Of a stretch of DNA of 25,969 bases, positions 1-9,350 are shown in pieces. The translations under genes were made by a program, and so were the position numbers. The notes below the pieces were generated by a model. The model saw only the letters and a program-made list of their open reading frames with translations, was not told where the DNA came from and searched no databases. The stretch lies in NCBI RefSeq assembly GCF_026151205.1, contig NW_026971870.1, forward strand, positions 1 to 25,969. The letters are read 5' to 3'. This DNA comes from Bolinopsis microptera (Eukaryota; Ctenophora; Tentaculata; Lobata; Bolinopsidae). How positions within the stretch are numbered: position 1 is the stretch's first letter; each line of letters opens with the position of its first letter.

Positions 1-74
1 AGATAAAAAGTCGCTATTAAAGGGGTTCTTTTGTTCTTTGTTTCATTGTTCGGTCCCCCAACTTCACATTCAAC

Positions 75-101
<27 letters not shown>
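75..101. repeat. Poly-G tract, 27 bases
   Basis: An uninterrupted run of 27 G. It faces a much longer C run about 90 bases downstream, so the two could pair as a stem or form G-quadruplex or triplex DNA. The length is probably unreliable, because homopolymers this long are poorly measured by any sequencing method. Confidence 0.95.
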
Positions 102-109
<8 letters not shown>

Positions 110-189
110 AAAAAATGGTGAAATTTGCAAATTTCTGGGACCCGATTCACCATAAAATCGTTCACAACTTTTCACAATTTTTTCACCAT

Positions 190-293
<104 letters not shown>

Positions 294-1097
294 TATCACC
301 TCCAGAAATTACGTCAGAGCAGGGCTTGTCATAATTTACTAAAATCTTAAAATATTAGATCATGGAACAGAATTAGCTTGTTAAGCAGTGAGCAATGTTG
401 GCATGTATGAGAGATGTTCAGTGTTTAAGCGAACATTACCTCATGCTCAAATACCCCTGTAATGATCATCCCACTGGTATCAGGTTGAAGCGCGAGGTGA
501 GCAGAAGAAGAAAACAAGACGGTCTCCCTGGCAGAGCTGGGGAAACTTGGGAAACTTAAGATAGCGTGATTGGTAACCGCTTATTTGTATTTCAATTATA
601 CTATATTTAACTTTAGCGCAGTAATTTAAACTCTTATATGAGGGTGGGCGATATGACCACTCTTAGTTCGCAGGGTGGTCAATTTCCAGATCAACTTATC
701 TTAGCATTAGTTCTAGCGTCCTATTAATTAAACTTAAATTTGTCTAATTTATGCCCAAAAAACCAAGTCTGCCATTTGGGCATCAAGAGTAGCCCGTGTA
801 GTAACAAGCATCAACTTTTAGTTAGGAGCGCAACTGTCTTTTAAACTATTAGTTGATACTTATAGTGGTATTGGTAACATGGAACTGGCCCTTCTGGGAA
901 CCCTTGTAATGTCAGACATGACAGAAATTTCGTGCAACTTGACTTTGACCACGTGATATAACGTTATGTCGTCATAGCAATTTAGCATAACCTATAATAA
1001 TCAGTTACGTGCGAGCATCGGTCAGCCACTTTCTAAATAAATACAGGTTCCTCTTTATTCAAAAAAAGAGAAACTACTAGATTATATAACTTTTATT
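294..1097. other. Unique AT-rich DNA, no gene seen
   Basis: Stops occur in every frame at short intervals. I see no repeat, RNA gene or convincing splice-bounded exon here. A good donor-like GAG|GTGAGC lies near 496 but has no convincing acceptor upstream. Confidence 0.6.
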
Positions 1098-1202
1098 ATG
1101 GTGGAAAATTTCGCGTGTTCAAGGGAGGACGGTGATGTTGGGACACTGGTAGGTTGGTTGCGGCCATCATACTTAAATTTTATTAAGGATATCTTGGGTT
1201 AG
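1098..1202 (+). CDS. Short ORF or exon remnant, 34 codons, unrecognised
   Basis: An ATG-initiated frame of 34 codons ending in TAG. The peptide includes CSREDGDVGTLVGWLRPSYL, a more balanced composition than its AT-rich surroundings. An ACTG|GTAGGT donor-like site lies inside it near 1150. The length is well within what chance gives in this window, and no family is recognisable. It may be an exon fragment or nothing. Confidence 0.15.
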   Translation: MVENFACSREDGDVGTLVGWLRPSYLNFIKDILG

Positions 1203-1760
1203 GTGTAAGGTCTCCAATTTTAAACCTAAGTTTTGGCTAAAAATCGATTTTATTGACCAAAAAGCGCGGAGGTGGGTGATTTTTCTTTGAACAATGCATT
1301 GCAAGGGGAGTTTAGTTCCACTTCATTTAGTGACATTGATCGGCTTGCCTTTCCATCACTTTCATTTTGGCCCGCGGCACTCCGTTTCAAAGGTTGATAA
1401 CCCACGGATAATAGGTTGGTGGCTTTTAGACATATTTACACCAAGTGACTTTGTAACTTTTGTTAGGAGTTAAGATGTGGTTATTTGTTCTTGCGAAAGG
1501 ATAAAACTTCTTACCACCTACTTGGCTTCGTAGGCAAGCCATGTTTTGTTAATTTGCAGTTTCCCAACTAAATTTTTTCTATTCTGTTTAAAATAATTAA
1601 AGATAAATATACAAAACTACTATTAAATTAGATGTTCACGAAAAATTTATCTTTGTATTTTGTTTTGGCCAGGTGGGGGGGACGAAGATATGTAAACCTG
1701 GCTTATGTCCACGTGGGAGAAGAAGAAGAGGGTGGAGCTGCAATGTGCGGTTAGATTTCG
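1203..1760. other. Unique AT-rich DNA, no gene seen
   Basis: No stop-free stretch stands out. The only notable points are a CCACGTGG octamer at 1709-1716 and a G run at 1674-1681. Confidence 0.55.
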
Positions 1761-1850
1761 CCAATTAATTGTCGGTAATTAAAAATTTAATTGTTTTAAT
1801 ATTATCGGTTTTTTATTTTTAAATTTATTGTTAATTATCGGTTATTTTAA
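1761..1850. repeat. 33-base tandem repeat, about 2.7 diverged copies
   Basis: The anchor TCGGT recurs at 1772, 1805 and 1838, exactly 33 bases apart each time. It is set in near-pure A/T sequence such as AATTAATTG before it and TTTAAATTTATTG after it. The copies differ by several substitutions, so this is an old or error-laden AT-rich minisatellite. Confidence 0.7.
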
Positions 1851-2999
1851 ACATTGGGCTTATTAATTTGTATAACTTTGGAATTCGGGTCGAGAAAGTT
1901 TTATAACTTGTCTTGCTTTGAAAAATTGTAAAATTACGTCTTTTTTCTTTATTCAAAAACCCCAATACACTAGGTATAATTTGGGTTTTTTTCCCCCTTT
2001 CCCACTCCCAAATACGGAAGTTTCAGGATGTTTTATTCAATTTGGGTCCTACCGGGAGATTCGAGTTGTATAAAAACGGGGTATTATTATTATTTAACCA
2101 GGGGACTCATATGTTCACCTCTAAAAAACTATAAATATTTCCACATTTCGTTCTTGGATGCAAAAAGGAACTACAAAGATATTCTTGTATTGATGATAAT
2201 CCCGCGTGGGGGCCAGGAACAGGAATCTTACTATTATAGTAGGGTTTAGGAGACTCAAGTAGGACATGTAGGGTTGGATAATTTATAATTATCCAGCATT
2301 TATATTTCCTTACTTATTTCCCATATAAAGCATGGAAATATAAATAAAAGGACCCGAGGAGATAAGCTGCCACAATTCATTTACATTGACCACGCCCACG
2401 TTGCATCCGGTTGTAGAAGATGTTCGAGGGGACTGGCTTTAATACTGTACTAATCATATGAGTTGTATTATGTTATTCCAGTTTTATGTTTATTTCAAGA
2501 AAGGGGACCATAGTGAATACTATGTTTAACCGCGGTGCCGAAAACAACTACTAATTTTGAAATTAGAAATTTGTAGATTATGGACCCACCACACTCCCCA
2601 CTGAAATTTTTTAAATGGAAAACGAAAGAATTTCGAATTAGTAGAAAATTTTTACCTTTTGATTTTTTAAAAACCATTTGGACTATTGATATTCATAATT
2701 AGAAGGTTTTTTCAATTTTGATGGTGAGGTTAAGATTAAAGTTTTTTATATGTTTAGTTGTCTGATCTGATATACCAGTAAAACGGAACTGCGTTGCAAG
2801 GGGAAGTTTTCTATCGCCCATCAAATGCTTTTTCGATTTTTTAAAAAAACTGTTTCTGGGAAGGAGTTTTAAGGTATGATTATCTTTTTGGTGAAATGAT
2901 TGTGTGTAGTCCATGGTGGGGGGGACTGTCGGGGGACGGAGTCCCAAATCGGCGGCGCGTTACTTGGGTAGTTAAATTTTAACGTTTCACATCTTTCAG
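1851..2999. other. AT-rich DNA with no supportable gene
   Basis: One forward frame (2028-2249) and two reverse frames (2495-2677, 2699-2947) stay open for 60-82 codons. None shows a motif, a sensible start context or splice borders, and all are in the length range expected by chance. A TTTCAG acceptor-like site at 2995-2999 is followed by a 28-codon open stretch, which is too short to weigh. Confidence 0.5.
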
Positions 3000-3199
3000 G
3001 GAGTGGTTCTCGAAATAACTTTATTCAAGGGACTTATCTTGACATTAGATGGTTTTACATTAGGGACCTCGGCGTATCGGCGTATTAAGTCGGCTTTTCT
3101 CGTTGAATTTAGTTAATCCTACCAACTTTAAATCCACAGCTCCACATTCATTTATCCTAATTAATCTTAAATATTTTTGGGCTTGCCGTTCTACATTTT

Positions 3200-3350
3200 A
3201 ACCATCAACCTATTGGGTTGGTAATTTTTAACTACCAGGAGGAAAACGTAGGCAAGTAAATAATTAAAATATGAACCCTTCCCACTTCTGAATAAACTAA
3301 TGGTTGTTTTTCTTAACTTACCAGGGGGAGGACGTAGCTAGGAGTTGAAG
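3200..3350 (+). repeat. Diverged direct repeat spanning an acceptor-like site
   Basis: Two related segments lie 86 bases apart. Each has a TTGGT or TGGTT start, a T-rich tract with TTAACT, then ACCAG followed by a purine stretch containing ACGTAG. The ACCAG ends at 3238 in the first and 3324 in the second. The second copy opens the candidate exon at 3325. The first reads EENVGK from its AG and the second GEDVAR, which are similar peptides. This suggests a small tandem duplication over an intron-exon border. Confidence 0.5.
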
Positions 3351-3498
3351 GAAAAACAGGGTCCCAGCGGGGAAAAACAAAAATAAAACATAATGGACGA
3401 CCCTTATCACCACAGTGGGGGATTGCTATAAAGTGGGGAAGGGCAATTGGCAGGAGATTAAGAGAACAGGGATTGTTTTAACTAAAGGTGACATGAAG
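3325..3498 (+). pseudogene. Candidate exon or exon remnant, unrecognised
   Basis: A purine-rich block preceded by a T-rich acceptor (TTTTTCTTAACTTACCAG) and followed by a strong donor, AAG|GTAAGG at 3499. Reading in phase 0 from the acceptor, one frame runs through with only two stops (TGA at 3346, TAA at 3391). From 3394 it is open across the donor to TAA at 3565. The clean part includes VGDCYKVGKGNWQEIKRTG. The two stops argue for a decayed exon or base errors. I recognise no domain. Confidence 0.35.
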
Positions 3499-3567
3499 GT
3501 AAGGTCGGTCATGGATTGTAAAGTTGTGCTTAATTTGGGAGTATTGGCTGGGAATAGCACCGTGTAA

Positions 3568-4514
3568 AGGGGACCTACCCCTAGGACCGCCTATAAATTT
3601 AGGGCCTATCCTGTTTACATTGGCCGTTTGTAGCAGGGGACTAGGGGTAAGAAGCTATATCCACTAGTATAGCGAAGGGCAATAGCCAATCCCACCTATA
3701 TACCCATCATTGAGGTATACTTAACCAAACCCGAAGGGAAAAAAAAATTTTTTTTCCTTGTGGTTGGAATTCTACCAAGGGGACGGTAAGGGTGTTAACA
3801 TCCAGGCGTAATTCCGATTGATTCATTATCCCAGTTTTTGACTAGGGCGCAATTGCAACCTCAGGCCACGGAAATACTTTGCGGTATTGCTGGTAGCACA
3901 GTGGAAGGCCTTACACGGGGGACCGGGGCCGCTAAGATCGGATCTATTACTTATTTATTAATACCTTGATTCAATTTATTTCGATAAATTCTTTATTATG
4001 CCATTTAGTATTGTCAAAATGTGGTGAGTTTATCATATTTAATTCGGCTTGGTCATGGTGGTGTAATTCTTTTTCATCCACAAACTTCTGTTAATGAAAA
4101 TGGTAATGATTTTAAGATTTATGGTCATGTTTAAATGTCGCCCATATCTTTCCAGGATTTTATTTCAGTAAGTGGGATGGTAGTAAAAGACGCCGGAGGT
4201 GTTCTCAATGTATAACACAAATTTTGGCAGGGTATTAAAACGCACGGTTTAAGAATCTTGTTGCCATTTAAATAAAAAAATATACCCTTTTGGAGTTAGA
4301 TCCAAAAAATTTAGATTTAGGCGCCCATTTTACTCTTATAAAAAAATACCATATTCCATATAATTCATACCACTAATTTTTATTCCCAATTCTTAGGTTT
4401 CCTTATTATAAATAATCCTTTTGTATGGTTTATTTGTTTATCCAAATTCCGCCAATTTCTAAATAATCGTTACCTACTAATATTTACTTCTTTTCTCCCT
4501 ATCCTTCTGTGCAG
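3568..4514. other. Noncoding AT-rich DNA with small inverted repeats
   Basis: No gene is seen. Small symmetric elements are present: CCTACCCCTAGGAC near 3574-3586 is roughly inverted as GACTAGGGGTAAG near 3638-3650, and GCTATA/TATAGC flank 3653-3672. The stretch ends with a long pyrimidine tract leading to the acceptor at 4511-4514. Confidence 0.45.
3724..3768. repeat. A9T8-centred imperfect palindrome
   Basis: The core is AAGGG, nine A, eight T, then CCTT, a near-perfect palindrome. It extends imperfectly outward, with CCAAACCC on the left and GTGGTTGG on the right. A DNA or RNA hairpin is possible. Pure A/T palindromes also arise by chance in AT-rich DNA, but the GC-containing outer arms make this one more notable. 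Confidence 0.55.
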
Positions 4515-4597
4515 TGTCTTTATCTCAGGTATTTTTCGGAGTGGGAAGGTTTGGCGAAAAATACCCTCCTAAATAGGGGGGGGGGTCTATTTTTCCG
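4515..4597 (+). CDS. Candidate small exon, 27 codons, unrecognised
   Basis: A very good acceptor (about 25 pyrimidine-rich bases then TGCAG at 4510-4514) opens a frame in phase 0. It stays open to a CG|GTAAGG donor at 4598 and stops with TAA right across that donor. The peptide begins CLYLRYFSEWEGLAKNTLL. A second strong donor, CTG|GTAAGT, lies at 4620. A run of ten G inside the exon (4576-4585) makes the frame past that point uncertain. No family is recognisable, and a CAG...GT pair around a short open stretch can occur by chance. Confidence 0.35.
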
Positions 4598-5119
4598 GTA
4601 AGGTCCAAATGCTATTCTGGTAAGTTTTAATGGCCCCGATTATTATATAAAAAAAAAAAATTAGATAATACAGCAAAACCCCCCGAAATAACAGAAAAAA
4701 ATTAATTTAAATACAGTAAAAAAAAACCCCTAATTTTAAATCCACACCCCCCATTTAACGCTACCCGGACGAATTTTACCGATGCCATTTCTTTTCCCGA
4801 TCAAATGGGGGGATTAAATCTATACATAAATGGGGAAACATCAATTAAAAAACCCCAATTTTAAAAAACCGCAGGGCTGTTTCCCCGGTTTTCCCCAGGA
4901 ATAACTCTATATCGGGGTTTTTACTAATAACTGTCTTTACTTTGTTGGTCTGTCTGTGGTTTTTATGTTCATCATTATAAATTGACAGTTTAAAAAGCTT
5001 CCACTCCAAAACCACTTCAAGTAGAATTCAGTTTTTGGATGATTGGTTATAATTATTTGGTTTAAAAGGGATACAAGTACAATAAGACACACGTTACTGT
5101 CAAAAATTAAGTTTGTAGT

Positions 5120-5312
5120 TTGTGGTTTACACTTTACTCTATTTTACACTTTTATCACTATTTTGACAATTTTACACTTACCACTAGATCAACCTTCTCT
5201 TTTAACCCAACTTTTAGGCGACTTTATTTTATTTTACTATACACTATTTCACTTTACACTATTTCCATCTATACTATAATTACCCACTATGTCCCACTAT
5301 TTTTTTTTACAC
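5120..5312 (+). repeat. TTTACACT-type simple repeat
   Basis: A degenerate array of TTTACACT, CACTATTT and related words (for example at 5131, 5144, 5170, 5234, 5248, 5250 and 5306). The strand is almost free of G, so two forward frames stay open for about 80 codons and read as Phe, Thr, Leu, Tyr-rich peptides. I treat these as by-products of composition. Confidence 0.65.
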
Positions 5313-6569
5313 TCAAAACATTACTTTGTGAAAAAGTTTTTATCTTTCAGTCGGCTCCAAATGACTGAGTAGGAATTTAATTCCTGCTATAAAAAACTTC
5401 TGGGTATAAACAAATAACGTTATTTTGCCTCCCACAATTATTTATGTTGGTGATATAATAAATAAATTTTTCGGGTTATACCCTGGAACTAAATAATATA
5501 ATCAGGTCTAGGCATTTAAAACTCCTCGCTACGGGGACTATGGTAGGAAAACAATTTTGTGCTGTTTTTCGAGGCTGGCTTCAGGCCCATTTTTCCTGAA
5601 AGCGGTTTATGCATTTTAAGGATCATTAATTGGGTTGCAGGAATTTTGCATGTTAAACTGGTTTGCATGTTGCAAAACCTTATAATTTGTGGTTAAACTT
5701 ACATTTAAACGTGTAAAGAGGGAATTTTAAAAATTTGAAAGAAGGGCGACATATTTTCTTCTAAATGTGGGGAAAAAAACAGTTATGTTGGTATAAATTT
5801 TATACTTGGAAAAACATTGCTGCGTTATATTAATCCACCAGAAGGGAAATGGAAGTATAAATCCAGCTTAAGGGGGGTCGTTTAACATGTATATTTTTGT
5901 TAGGTTTTTCCTTGCTGGTACTATTTATTGTTTCATGAAAACTTACAAAGTTATTATTAGGTTCTCATTAGGGGCGGGGAAACTTTTAGGCTAACATACT
6001 TAGGGCCCCCACTGTTAAAATCACGGATTAGAATTATTTTTATGAGGTCGGCATAGTTTGAATATGTTTTTCTTGGTAATAATTTATTTTGATTTAAATT
6101 TTACGTGTGTGGAACATTGATATAATACGGGGAATATAATATTCCTTATTCATGATTTGATTAAGAGCTTTTTCCTTGTCGGGCATTTCTAACGGGTTCA
6201 ATTTAGATCTAATGTTTCCCAAAAGAAAAAACCAGACTAGTAGGGCACTGTTATCTACATTCTCCCAAATATATTAACTCAAATTTAAATAAAACTATTT
6301 TTATTTGGGGAATAGAATAGGGATTGCTTAAAAATCAGGGTTCTTATTGATGGCAGGGGTGCTTTTTTGGGTTTGCAATAATTTTGGAAAAATACCTGGA
6401 AAAGATTCGCCACTCGCTCTTTGATATAATTCTTTATTACACGCCAGTTAAGTCTCTAAAAAAAAAGGTGTTTCCTACAAGGGCGAAAACGCCCGATGGG
6501 ATTTTGGCTAATATTGCAGTTAAGTTTTTTCCCATAATTGGTCAACTTAAACGAGGGATTTTTTGGCAA
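5313..6569. other. AT-rich DNA, no gene seen
   Basis: No repeat array, RNA gene or splice-bounded coding stretch stands out. The frame open from 6384 runs into the poly-C tracts downstream, and its second half is a polyproline artefact. Confidence 0.5.
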
Positions 6570-6665
6570 CCCCCCCCCCCCCCCCCCCACCTTAAGAATG
6601 GAACCCCCGGCCCACACCCCCCCCCCCCTTTAAGTAGAAGGGATGGGGCACCTCCCCCCCCCCCC
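6570..6665. repeat. Cluster of three poly-C tracts
   Basis: C runs of 19 (6570-6588), 12 (6617-6628) and 12 (6654-6665) within 96 bases, separated by mixed sequence. The regular spacing of about 37-47 bases could mean a repeat unit containing a C run. The intervening words (CACCTTAAG, CTTTAAGTAGAAGG) share CTTAAG/TTTAAG, so a diverged repeat is possible. Confidence 0.6.
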
Positions 6666-6877
6666 GTTCTTCGGGTTACGCCCACTGCAACTTCAGGTCA
6701 GCTGTGTGTTTATTTCGGAGAATTCACGAAGGAGAGGGACAGGGAAATAAAAAGGGAGGCTTAAAAAATGGGGGAGGGACTTTATGTGCTGTTATTCAAA
6801 CATGATTACTAAAGGAACAAAAAGGGTATTGTTTTTGTTTTTTAAATATTTTAGTTACCTTTTGTTTTTTTTCCCAG

Positions 6878-7231
6878 ACTTCATGGAAAAATTTAACGTT
6901 TTGCGGGGACATAAAAGTAAAACCAAAAAGGGTCTTACGTTATATTATTTTAAGCGTGGGTATTTGGCTGGAACCATACTAATTTTGTTTCTGCTGGCCG
7001 CCATTGGTCAGAAACTTGAAGGGGCATATCTCTGCAAAAGCCATGTTCCGCTGAAAGGAAGCTTTGCATAATGCAAGGAGATTCAAAAGGGGGAACAAGA
7101 ATGAGACGTACCAAACCCAAGGATGTGAAGGGGAGCTGCCCAGGTGAGCTCAGGAAAAGTGGCTGAATATTATGGAGAGGTTGGAAGCTGGCTGGGGGGG
7201 GAATTGGACCAATTGGGGCGGCGGGAAAAGG
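6878..7231 (+). CDS. Candidate frame-broken exon, unrecognised
   Basis: A strong acceptor (TTTGTTTTTTTTCCCAG, ending 6877) opens a purine-rich block that looks coding in three successive frames. The first is open to TAA at 7069 and contains a hydrophobic stretch, YLAGTILILFLLAAIG, that could span a membrane, after a basic segment. From about 7064 the next frame reads HNARRFKRGNKNETYQTQGC. From about 7134 the third reads QVSSGKVAEYYGEVGSWLGG and stays open to TAA at about 7237. Such hand-overs suggest one exon broken by insertions or deletions. The block ends either at CCCAG|GTGAGC (7144) or at the switch to T-rich sequence near 7231. I recognise no family. The hydrophobic part could instead be intronic. 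Confidence 0.45.
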
Positions 7232-7329
7232 TTGTTTAATTTTCCTTGTTAATCTTCTTATTAACTCTTGTTAGATCTGTTGTGATCAATTGTCTGTTAA
7301 GGTTTCTCTGGTTTGTTTTTTTATTTCAG

Positions 7330-7402
7330 GCTAAATTACATCGATACTAAGAAGGCGAGGATGGATGGATCAATAAGCGGGGAAAATTTTTGTTCAAAGT
7401 AG
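7330..7402 (+). CDS. Candidate 3' exon following the 6878 block, unrecognised
   Basis: A textbook acceptor (TCTCTGGTTTGTTTTTTTATTTCAG, ending 7329) opens a purine-rich stretch. If the upstream exon ends at 7143 in the frame ending CTG CCC AG, the split codon is completed by the first G here. The frame then reads LNYIDTKKARMDGSISGENF and stops at TAG 7400-7402. The phase match across a 186-base intron (GTGAGC to TTTCAG) is mild support for a real join. If the donor is instead near 7231, the intron is about 98 bases. No domain is recognised. Confidence 0.35.
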
Positions 7403-8322
7403 TGTGAGACGAATCGCATGTTTTTGGTGCAGCTTCTTTTTTATCTGTTTCTCACACCAAAATGGATTATTTTTACCTTGAGATTTTTTGTTTTGGTTTT
7501 TTCCTTTAAATATTGAATGATTCAAAAATTGTTTGCTTTTTTTTTCTCACAAAATGATTTTTTTTTACCTTGAGGAATTTTCCCATTTTGCTGGTTAGTT
7601 TTGTTACTTTCAAAATTTCTTATAATTGAAATTGGCAGCATTTTTTTCCATTCCTCACATAAAATTGGGGATTGGTTATCCTTTTGATTTCCAGTTTTTT
7701 TTGCTGGGTTTTTTTTTTGTCCCCCAAAATGTTAAAATATTAAAAGATTTAAATTGTAGCATCTTTTGTACTTATAAAAACAGTAAAAGTATGTTTTTTT
7801 TTGGAGAATAAAAACGATTTACAGATAAAAACCTCGCTTATGATCGTTAGGATTGTAAATTTTCGCTGCTGGAAATATGCACAATAATGATTTGATTAGC
7901 TTGGTATTTTTGAGAATTAAAATAAAAAATTTTTGGTTTCGCACCTGGGTGGGGTGGGGACTGATTGTCAGAAGTGCGTTGTTTCCAGGTCTCCTCAAGT
8001 GAATTTTTTTCTGATTTCTTGAATAAGTTTTTTTGAATTATTTTTATCCTTGCCAGGGGCAATCGCAGTGGATTAAGGCAGGCAATGGAAGGACATCAAA
8101 TACTATTTGGTACGTTCAATAATTTTCGATTGTGCTGGAATATTTAATATTTAATTTAACGGTTAATAATGATGCTACAAAACCATTTCTATCGTAAAAT
8201 CGGAAAAAAAATCCTAAAAAAATACTTGGTAAAATTTAAAAGTGAAATATAGCGTATATTTTTTTGTGGTCCCTTTAACAAGGGCAACGTTTCTTCACTA
8301 ACATTGGCGTTTAGGTATTTAA
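7403..8322. other. T-rich intron-like DNA, no gene seen
   Basis: Long T runs with repeated TTTTACCTTGAGGA-like words (near 7470 and 7566: TTTTTACCTTGAG twice, about 95 bases apart), possibly a diverged direct repeat. Open frames at 7626-7811 (+) and 7847-8062 (-) are of chance length and simple composition. Confidence 0.45.
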
Positions 8323-8421
8323 CTGAAAGATACGGAAGAGGCCGGGCTTTCTGAAGAGAATGCTTGGACCCAATTTTCCTCTAATATAAGATATCCAAGG
8401 AGAGGTGGTCGGGGAGATTCA
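8323..8421 (+). CDS. Candidate exon of 33 codons, unrecognised
   Basis: A balanced-composition island between AT-rich DNA and a minisatellite. The plus frame from 8323 reads LKDTEEAGLSEENAWTQFSS and ends near RGGRGDS at a donor-like TCA|GTAAGA (8422). A CTAAC branch-point-like word lies at about 8299. The preceding codon is TAA and the acceptor is weak (possibly CTGAAAG, ending 8329), so the start is unclear. The reverse strand is also open here but reads as lower-complexity peptide. No family is recognised. Confidence 0.3.
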
Positions 8422-8445
8422 GTAAGATTGGACAGGTTACTTTGG

Positions 8446-8988
8446 GGACACATTTTTTTTGGGGGGACACTTTTGAACAATATTTTGGGGACCCCACATT
8501 TTTGACACCCATTTTGGGACCACATTTTGACCCCCACATTTTGAATACTTTTTGACACATTTTTTGAAAAATATTTGGAAACAATTGTTTTTTGGATCCC
8601 CACAATTTTTTTGGAACACATTTTGGGAATTATTTTGTCCCACTTTTTGGAAATTTATTTTGACCCCACAATTTTTTGGGACACATTTTTTGGACTCATT
8701 TTGACCACCATTTTGGAAACTATTTGGGGAACACTTTGTTTGGGACACATTTTGGGTCCCAACATTTTTTTGGAACACTTTGAACCACTTTTTGACTCAT
8801 TTGGAAAAGTCATATTTTGGAACTCATTTTTTGGGACCCACCAAGTTTTGGAATTTATTTTTCGGGACCACTTTTGTACACATTTTTTGACACCCAATTT
8901 TGGGGCCACTTTTTGAAATATTTTGGGACAACAATTTGGACACATTTTTGGGACACTTTTTTGTTAAAATCATTTTGACAGTTCCGGT
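8446..8988. repeat. Minisatellite, 11-15 base unit TTTTGGGACACA-like, about 40-45 copies
   Basis: An array of degenerate units built on TTTTGG(G)AC(A/C)CA, such as TTTTGGGACACA, TTTTGACCACCA, TTTTGGAAACTA and TTTTTGACTCA. Units vary from about 11 to 15 bases, mostly by changing the lengths of T and G runs. All three reverse frames and one forward frame stay open over long parts of it, giving peptides rich in Lys, Cys, Pro, Asn and Gln such as NSQNVFQKNCG. I read these frames as by-products of a stop-poor repeat, not genes. Confidence 0.85.
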
Positions 8989-9259
8989 TGTTTGATTGGC
9001 ATGGGGTTTTTGCTCATCCCACGTTACTCATTCAGAATTATAACTCTTGATACTAAAGTTTAGTTTTTATTTTATTTTCCAATTTCTAACTATTCTTCAA
9101 ACTGGATCCTGTTTGTTTAAAAATTTTTCGTTTGAGTTCTGGTTTTTTACCACAGCACCAAGCTTTTTATACCGTCGGAAAAGTAAGGAAAATAGGGAAG
9201 AACATATTTTATTGTAAATGGGACTCATGTTATCATTCTATATTTTCGGTCCTTTCAAT

Positions 9260-9350
9260 TCCAGCGGTAGCTTATGTGGGTATAACTTGGTTAGCTTATG
9301 TGGAAACTTAATGTTGGTAAACTGGTAGCTTTATGTGGTATTTACTGGAA
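9260..9350. repeat. Short tandem repeat, three copies of TAGCTTATGTGG
   Basis: TAGCTTATGTGG occurs at 9268 and 9292 and, with one extra T, at 9326. Related GGTA, ACTTGG and ACTGG words occur between the copies. Spacings of 24 and 34 suggest units with internal gain or loss. Confidence 0.65.

Noticed and set aside
5043-5368. Two forward frames of about 80 codons
   Set aside because: They lie on a TTTACACT simple repeat that almost lacks G and therefore lacks TAG and TGA stops.
6384-6764. 126-codon forward frame
   Set aside because: Its second half runs through three C tracts and reads as polyproline. The first half has no recognisable feature.
8319-8945. Reverse-strand Cys/Lys/Asn-rich repeat proteins
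   Set aside because: All three frames are open across the same minisatellite, so the lack of stops comes from the repeat unit and not from selection on one protein.
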